This document shows positions 6,524-10,835 of a stretch of DNA of 10,835 nt, in pieces (positions within the stretch are counted from its first letter, which is position 1; every line of letters begins with the position of its first letter). The translations under genes were made by a program, and so were the position numbers. Under the pieces are notes generated by a model. It made no database searches. It was not told the origin of the DNA and saw only the letters and a list, made by a program, of their open reading frames with translations. Origin of the DNA: an uncultured Dyadobacter sp. (lineage in GTDB: Bacteria; Bacteroidota; Bacteroidia; Cytophagales; Spirosomataceae); NCBI GenBank assembly GCA_946481035.1, contig CAMLNK010000051.1, positions 1-10,835 on the forward strand, written 5' to 3'.

Positions 6524-7597
6524 GTGGAATTACAGGATTTAAGAAACAGGATCGATGGGCTGGACGACCAGCTGCTGAGCGTTTTGAACGAGCGCATGGA
6601 GCTCGTCAAAAAGGTAGGCGAGCTGAAACGGTCTTCCCAGTCGATTATTTACCGCCCCGAGAGAGAAAAGCAAATCCTCGACCGGCTGGCCAAGCATAAC
6701 ACCGGGCTGCTCACCCGCCAGGCTATCGACGCCATTTTCTTCGAAATATTTGCTGTTTCCCGCAATCTTGAACTGCCGGAGCGGGTATCGTACCTCGGGC
6801 CGGAAGGAAGCTTCACGCACCAGGCGGCCGAAGGTCGTTTCGGGGCGATGAGCGAGTACCTGGTTCTGCCTACGATCCATTCAGTGTTCGAAAGTGTGGA
6901 AACGGGCCGTGCCAAGTTCGGCGTGGTGCCTATCGAGAATAACCAGGAAGGCATTGTGGTCGAAACCGTAGATTTCCTGCGGGAAAAAAATCTTTCGATC
7001 GTCGCGGAGATGCTTTTGAAAGTGCATTTCACCTTTGCATCGCAATCCGACAGCCTGAAATCTATCAAAAGGATTTATTCGAAAGACATCGCATTCCGGC
7101 AATGCGGGAAGTTTATCAGTGAATATCTGGAAGGTATGGGTATCGAGCTGATCGCCGTGGATTCTACTTCCAAAGCGGCCAAACTCGCATCCGAAGAGCC
7201 AGATGCGGCAGCCATCTGCTCGTCGATTTCTGCGCGGTTGTTTGGAGTGCCTATTCTTTTTGATAATATCGAAGACAGCGACCAGAACCAGACACGCTTC
7301 CTGATTTTGGCCAAAGACTTCACCAATATGAAGAGCGCCGATGATAAAACGACGATCATCGCCAATCTGCCCAATACCAACCGCCCGGGCGTGCTGTACG
7401 AGTTCCTGAAAGATTTCAACGACCGCGGCATTAACCTTACCAAGATCGAGAGCCGGCCATTGCGTGGCGAGGCGTCGTTCCGCGCGTGGTTCCTGGTGGA
7501 ATTCCTCGGGCATATGGACGACCCGCAGGTGCAGGAGATCATGCACAAGTACGGGACGCATTTGAAATGGCTCGGAAGCTATGTGAAAGTTGCCTAG
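6524..7597 (+). CDS. pheA: Bifunctional P-protein: chorismate mutase / prephenate dehydratase with ACT domain
   Basis: This cytoplasmic enzyme turns chorismate into prephenate and then phenylpyruvate, the committed steps to phenylalanine. The 357 residues have the classic three parts. An AroQ-type chorismate mutase spans about 1-85 (LRNRIDGLDDQLLSVLNERM, with YRPEREKQI at 43-51). The prephenate dehydratase spans about 87-265, with SYLGPEGSFTHQAA (89-102), PIENNQEG (136-143) and the QNQTRFL motif (254-260) holding the catalytic Thr-Arg-Phe. An ACT domain spans about 275-355 with NRPGVLYEFL (286-295) and ESRP (309-312), the regions that bind phenylalanine for feedback inhibition. Length is close to the usual P-protein. 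The start is GTG; no ATG lies at a better position. The usual PIEN(S/T) serine or threonine is Asn here, which is a mild change. It stands alone between parE and a strong terminator rather than in an aromatic-amino-acid operon. Confidence 0.95.
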   Translation: MELQDLRNRIDGLDDQLLSVLNERMELVKKVGELKRSSQSIIYRPEREKQILDRLAKHNTGLLTRQAIDAIFFEIFAVSRNLELPERVSYLGPEGSFTHQAAEGRFGAMSEYLVLPTIHSVFESVETGRAKFGVVPIENNQEGIVVETVDFLREKNLSIVAEMLLKVHFTFASQSDSLKSIKRIYSKDIAFRQCGKFISEYLEGMGIELIAVDSTSKAAKLASEEPDAAAICSSISARLFGVPILFDNIEDSDQNQTRFLILAKDFTNMKSADDKTTIIANLPNTNRPGVLYEFLKDFNDRGINLTKIESRPLRGEASFRAWFLVEFLGHMDDPQVQEIMHKYGTHLKWLGSYVKVA

Positions 7598-7610
7598 TAT
7601 TGTTTTGCAT

Positions 7611-7653
7611 TATAAAGAGAAAGCTCGCTTGATCGGCGAGCTTTCTCTTTATA
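7611..7653. terminator. Bidirectional intrinsic terminator between pheA and the convergent 722-residue gene
   Basis: The arms 7611-7628 and 7636-7653 are perfect 18-bp reverse complements around a 7-nt loop (TTGATCG). The inner stem is GC-rich (AGCTCGC/GCGAGCT) and the outer stem is A-rich on one arm and T-rich on the other, so each strand gives a GC hairpin followed by a U-rich tract. It starts 14 bases after the pheA stop and ends 16 bases before the stop of the convergent gene, so one element can end both transcripts. Confidence 0.93.
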
Positions 7654-7668
7654 TAAGGTATTTCAAAT

Positions 7669-9837
7669 TTATTTCTTCAACGTCCCGCGGTACAGCGACG
7701 GCCAGTTGCCATACAATTCTATTTCTGCTTCCACGCCGTCGGGCAGCCGTACCTTCATTTTCCGCTGTGCCGAGGGCTGCTGGAATGAATCGACAGCCAG
7801 CACGACAATCTGGTTTCCTTTTACAATAGCGGTGACAAATGGCTGCTTTCCGTCGATGGCCAGTAGCGCCTGTTCCTTTTTAGGCTGAACCCATTGCCCG
7901 TTCAGCTGGAACGCCAGATCCTGGTTTTGCCCGCCTACAATTACGTCTTCAACTTGTTTGGCCATCCAGTTGCCTAATGCGTAATATTCCGTCGGGAAGT
8001 CCCAGTAGGGAGCGGCCGTTCCGCCGGTGGTATTACGGCCAACTTCGTTTTCAGGTGTTTTGCTGTCGGCCGGGTACCATTCGTAACCCCAGCCCCACAT
8101 ATCTTTCGATAATTTATAGGCGTTCGGGTTTTTGGCGCTCGGGGCGCCGTCGTGCCAGAGGTAATAGCCGTCGAAAAGAATTAATGAGAACAACGAAAAG
8201 CTCAATGCCTGGCTGGCTGGCATCATTTCAAGCTGGTTCATGATGAGCTCGCCTTTTGGGTCGGAGAGCTGGTAGTTCCAGGGCACGATAGGGTCTTTGT
8301 ACAAAGGCATGTACCGGTTCCAGCCGTAGAAAATGAATTTATTATTTTTCTGATAGGGCAGGAGCTTGTTAATGCGCAGCGAATGGATCGCCGACAGCAG
8401 CACGAAGTTATTGGGTGAGTTGCCTGCATTATCAATGGCAAACATCGGCTTTGGATACACATCGATCGGGACGGTGTTAAAAATGTCCCGGAAGCTATCG
8501 CCATTCGGCAGCGGCTCGAAGTTCGGATTGTTGGCTTTCGGCTCGCTGTATTCTTTGATGAAATCTTTCGGATTGGCCCCGCCGACCGTGTTGATATGCG
8601 GATTGGTATAAGCCCCGCCGCCCCAGTAATCCATCAAATGCATGTTTGGATGGTTCTTTTTGATCACCCTCGAAAACCAGATCAGCCGCTGTATGATCTC
8701 TTTGGAATAGCGCTGGTTCCAGAACTCAAAATCATAAGCATATACGCCGAAGCCGGGCACGCCTGCCAATGCTTCCACCTGCTCTTTGGAAAGGCTTGCA
8801 AACCATTTCTCGTCTTTATCTCCGAAATAATTGGGAGTGGCCGTGTAATGCAGCTTTTCCGACGGATATTCTTTTTCAGTATTGGACAAATACCCGATAC
8901 CCCGTTTGTAATAATTATCGGAAGGGACGTAGTTGTTCAGCCGGTACTGCGCCACCAGCTTACCCTTAATAGGCTCGAATTCGGGGAATTTCGTGTCGAA
9001 ATCGACATTGATGGTGTGTGATGGGGAAAACCAGTCGGGAATGCCGATGCGGGTCAGTGCATTGGCTGCGGATGGTTCCGGCTTGCCCGCAATGTAAATA
9101 TTCTGCTGGCGTACCGAGCGGTTTTTAGCGGCATTCCACCAATCGTTGTAAGGAGCATCGATCCAGCGGGCTGTTACGGAGTACAAATAGCCGGGTTTTA
9201 CTTCAATGCCATTTTCCAACCCCTGCACTACTATGCCGTCGATCATGACCACTTTCGTGCGGCTATCATTATAATTGGCAAAGTCGCGGAGGAGGAGCTT
9301 TCCGCCTTTGCGAACGGGCCGCACGTCGAGCCAGTTGTCTTTGCTTCCCTGCCTGACCCATTCTTTTGCGTCCACAACCTCATTGGCCAGGGCAGCGTCG
9401 AAGTTGAATGCGGCGGTTGTCTGGCACCCTTGCTGGCCCAGGCTGGACACATTAATGCGCGCCTCGCCGCCATTGACCTGAACATCGGGGATCGTGAGCC
9501 ATGTGCCGTAGCGGTGCGGTACGGCCTGGAAGGTTTGAGTTTTGCCGTTCTGGGTGATCTTTACGTCATAAGGCGAAAGCCCGCCCGCATTGGCGGCGAG
9601 TTCGAACTGCATTTCGCGGCCGATCTGGCGGTAGCGCCGGATGGTGAGGTCACATGCATTGGAGGCCGAATCGAGCGTCCGCGCCATGGGGAAACTTTCG
9701 GTAACCTGTGCGTAAGATTTGTGGCCGCTGGGACCAAAACGGTTCCAGGCCCAAAGCCCGGAACCGATCAGGAATGCGAGAATGCCGCTAAGCCAGAGAA
9801 GCGATGTTTTGGTCAAAACCTTCCTTTTTAGTGTCAC
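7669..9837 (-). CDS. Membrane-anchored protein of unknown function with a glycoside-hydrolase-like barrel region
   Basis: I do not recognise this 722-residue protein as a named family. It starts at a GTG (9837) and has a basic N-terminus followed by a hydrophobic segment at about 12-31, so it is probably a signal-anchored or exported protein facing the periplasm. Residues about 60-300 look like beta-sandwich material, with two cysteines at 62 and 138 that could form a disulfide. From about 360 to 565 hydrophobic strands end in acidic or aromatic clusters: GVYAYDFEFW (365-374), MHLMDYWGGG (399-408), MFAIDNAGN (465-473), FIFYGWNR (501-508) and LILFDGYYLWHDG (552-564). That rhythm and the many Trp/Tyr residues are typical of glycoside-hydrolase TIM barrels; D369, E371 and D403 are possible catalytic residues. 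A C-terminal strand-rich domain (about 655-722) follows. The gene begins 10 bases after the barrel-protein gene and ends at the shared terminator. The enzymatic role is inference. Confidence 0.8.
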   Translation of the reverse strand: MTLKRKVLTKTSLLWLSGILAFLIGSGLWAWNRFGPSGHKSYAQVTESFPMARTLDSASNACDLTIRRYRQIGREMQFELAANAGGLSPYDVKITQNGKTQTFQAVPHRYGTWLTIPDVQVNGGEARINVSSLGQQGCQTTAAFNFDAALANEVVDAKEWVRQGSKDNWLDVRPVRKGGKLLLRDFANYNDSRTKVVMIDGIVVQGLENGIEVKPGYLYSVTARWIDAPYNDWWNAAKNRSVRQQNIYIAGKPEPSAANALTRIGIPDWFSPSHTINVDFDTKFPEFEPIKGKLVAQYRLNNYVPSDNYYKRGIGYLSNTEKEYPSEKLHYTATPNYFGDKDEKWFASLSKEQVEALAGVPGFGVYAYDFEFWNQRYSKEIIQRLIWFSRVIKKNHPNMHLMDYWGGGAYTNPHINTVGGANPKDFIKEYSEPKANNPNFEPLPNGDSFRDIFNTVPIDVYPKPMFAIDNAGNSPNNFVLLSAIHSLRINKLLPYQKNNKFIFYGWNRYMPLYKDPIVPWNYQLSDPKGELIMNQLEMMPASQALSFSLFSLILFDGYYLWHDGAPSAKNPNAYKLSKDMWGWGYEWYPADSKTPENEVGRNTTGGTAAPYWDFPTEYYALGNWMAKQVEDVIVGGQNQDLAFQLNGQWVQPKKEQALLAIDGKQPFVTAIVKGNQIVVLAVDSFQQPSAQRKMKVRLPDGVEAEIELYGNWPSLYRGTLKK

Positions 9838-9847
9838 GATGCGTTGT

Positions 9848-10507
9848 TTACCACCAACGATAGAATAGGCCTATCGAACCGTTCACGGAGGATATGCCTT
9901 TGTCGATGTAGTCATATTTATAAGCCGTGCCATCATATTTGACGCGAACATCAACACCCCAGCCCCCGTCTTTTTTGAACAAAAATCTGGAACCGGCCCC
10001 GATGCCGTATTTGAAGCGTACTTTCTGGTCCTGCGTCGACAATGTGCCGTAGTAAACCGTATAGTCGAGAATGCTCGCACCGGTGCTGATCTGCACGTAA
10101 GGCTGCACCTGCGAGTTGCGGGGCAGGAAGCGATAGTTGGCAAACAGCTCCACCGGATATTGCGAAACGGTACGCGTCTGCACGGCCGAAATGGTGCCTT
10201 CCTGGCCTTCGTACAATGCCCGCGGTACGCGTTTCTCGAAATAGGTCGAACCGATTTCACCTCCTACCGAAAGCGGGGAGTTTCTCAAAACCCACTCAAT
10301 GGAGAGCGAGAAGTTCTGGAATGAAGTCTTATCGATGTAATTATCCTTGAAAGAGCCCATCGGCACGGCCCCCATGAAGCGGGCGGTGGCCAGGTAATGG
10401 GTATAGCGTTCAAACGGGGAGGCGATGGTGTATAACTTGGGTTTTTCCTGTGCCAGTGCGGGTAGAACACTGCCAAGGAAAAGGGCAATGATGATGATTC
10501 GTTTCAT
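9848..10507 (-). CDS. Predicted outer-membrane beta-barrel protein
   Basis: A 219-residue protein with a clear signal peptide (MKRIIIIALFLGSVLPALAQ, cleavage near residue 19 or 20). The mature part shows alternating strands with aromatic girdles, such as SLSIEWVL, GGEIGSTYF, VELFANYRFL, PYVQISTGA, KYGIGAGSRFLF and WGVDVRVKYDG, and ends in the aromatic terminus IGLFYRWW expected of a BAM-inserted barrel. The size suits an 8- to 10-stranded OmpA/OmpW-like barrel. I cannot assign a substrate or partner. It begins 3 bases after the DUF4136-type gene and is followed 10 bases later by the 722-residue protein gene, so the three are probably co-transcribed. The phrase YVQISTGASILDYTV resembles the 'porin family/outer membrane beta-barrel' proteins common in Bacteroidota. 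The start is supported by the signal peptide right at the ATG. Confidence 0.83.
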   Translation of the reverse strand: MKRIIIIALFLGSVLPALAQEKPKLYTIASPFERYTHYLATARFMGAVPMGSFKDNYIDKTSFQNFSLSIEWVLRNSPLSVGGEIGSTYFEKRVPRALYEGQEGTISAVQTRTVSQYPVELFANYRFLPRNSQVQPYVQISTGASILDYTVYYGTLSTQDQKVRFKYGIGAGSRFLFKKDGGWGVDVRVKYDGTAYKYDYIDKGISSVNGSIGLFYRWW

Positions 10508-10510
10508 TTG

Positions 10511-10834
10511 TTACTTGATTTTAAGATAACCGGATTGGCCGAAAATGGAATCCGCCATTTTGTCTACGAGATTTTGGTCGCCGATGGCCGCACCGCGGAT
10601 TTGCGCATCCCAGATGACATTGAAAGTCTTGCCGGATGGCGTCGTCTGCGGGTTTTTGAAATCGAGCATTGAAATCAGCCATGAGCTTTCACTGGTTTCT
10701 ACATAGCTGTAATAGCTCGGGTAACCGTAGCCATAGCCGCCCCAGTAGCCGCCGTAATAGGAAGAAAGCGGCTGTGATATCACATTGAGATACGTGTTGG
10801 TGATCCACGACACATTGATACCCACATCCGGGTT
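10511..10834 (-). CDS. DUF4136-type protein, N-terminal part beyond right edge
   Basis: The frame is open to the right edge, reading NPDVGINVSWITNTYLNVIS and onward to a TAA at 10511, so only about the last 107 codons are present. An internal GTG at 10825 is not a likely start, because the family motif 'NPD(L/V)xV' begins before it. The segment SSYYGGYWGGYGYGYPSYYS is a Tyr/Gly-rich insertion often seen in DUF4136 proteins of Bacteroidota. The rest reads SWLISMLDFKNP, then FNVIWDAQIRGA, which fits the conserved end of the family. Family members are usually exported lipoproteins of about 170-210 residues with unknown function; the signal part is outside the window. The 3-base gap to the barrel gene suggests one operon. 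The family call is from recognition of the pattern. Confidence 0.75.
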   Translation of the reverse strand, partial: NPDVGINVSWITNTYLNVISQPLSSYYGGYWGGYGYGYPSYYSYVETSESSWLISMLDFKNPQTTPSGKTFNVIWDAQIRGAAIGDQNLVDKMADSIFGQSGYLKIK

Positions 10835-10835
10835 G

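Noticed and set aside
6881..7561. Open frame of 226 codons antisense to pheA
   Set aside because: It overlaps the conserved dehydratase and ACT regions entirely and looks like a codon-bias shadow.
1..10835. Search for CRISPR arrays, tRNA genes, insertion sequences, phage genes or toxin-antitoxin pairs
   Set aside because: No regularly spaced repeats, cloverleaf, transposase motif or matching small gene pair was seen by eye on either strand.

Overview
The window looks like chromosomal DNA from a Bacteroidota bacterium, most likely of the Cytophagales (Dyadobacter/Spirosoma type). The reasons are the ParE and P-protein sequence flavour, a DUF4136 protein beside an outer-membrane barrel protein, starts with little Shine-Dalgarno signal, and -7 boxes of the TANNTTTG kind. 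This placement is from recognition, not from a search.

Left third, minus strand (4304 to 1): a tightly packed surface-polysaccharide export operon. It encodes a large Wza/KpsD-like outer-membrane polysaccharide export protein with about six SLBB repeats, then a Wzz/KpsE-like chain-length/co-polymerase protein without a kinase domain, then an ABC-2 type polysaccharide permease cut by the left edge. Both junctions are 2-nt gaps. Together they suggest an ABC-transporter-dependent capsule or O-antigen exporter spanning both membranes; the ATPase and glycosyltransferases would lie further left.

Middle, plus strand: a 236-base divergent region (4305-4540) with a candidate promoter, a GC-rich dyad and an odd Shine-Dalgarno/anti-Shine-Dalgarno-like stem-loop. 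It is followed by parE (topoisomerase IV subunit B, 4541-6412), which carries an in-frame amber TAG at codon 151. The reading frame and homology continue unchanged on both sides, so this is one gene with one lesion. A G-to-D change in the usually conserved RGK motif is a second oddity. pheA (chorismate mutase - prephenate dehydratase - ACT, 6524-7597) follows and ends at an 18-bp perfect bidirectional terminator.

Right third, minus strand (about 10834 to 7669): three closely spaced genes. They are the C-terminal part of a DUF4136-type protein, a 219-residue outer-membrane beta-barrel protein, and a 722-residue membrane-anchored protein of unknown function whose middle looks like a glycoside-hydrolase-type barrel. 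They probably form one operon entering from beyond the right edge and ending at the shared terminator.

I see no CRISPR array, tRNA, rRNA, insertion sequence or phage gene. The strongest anomaly is the interrupted parE; the least characterised unit is the 722-residue protein and its operon. I found no convincing evidence for a wholly new system.
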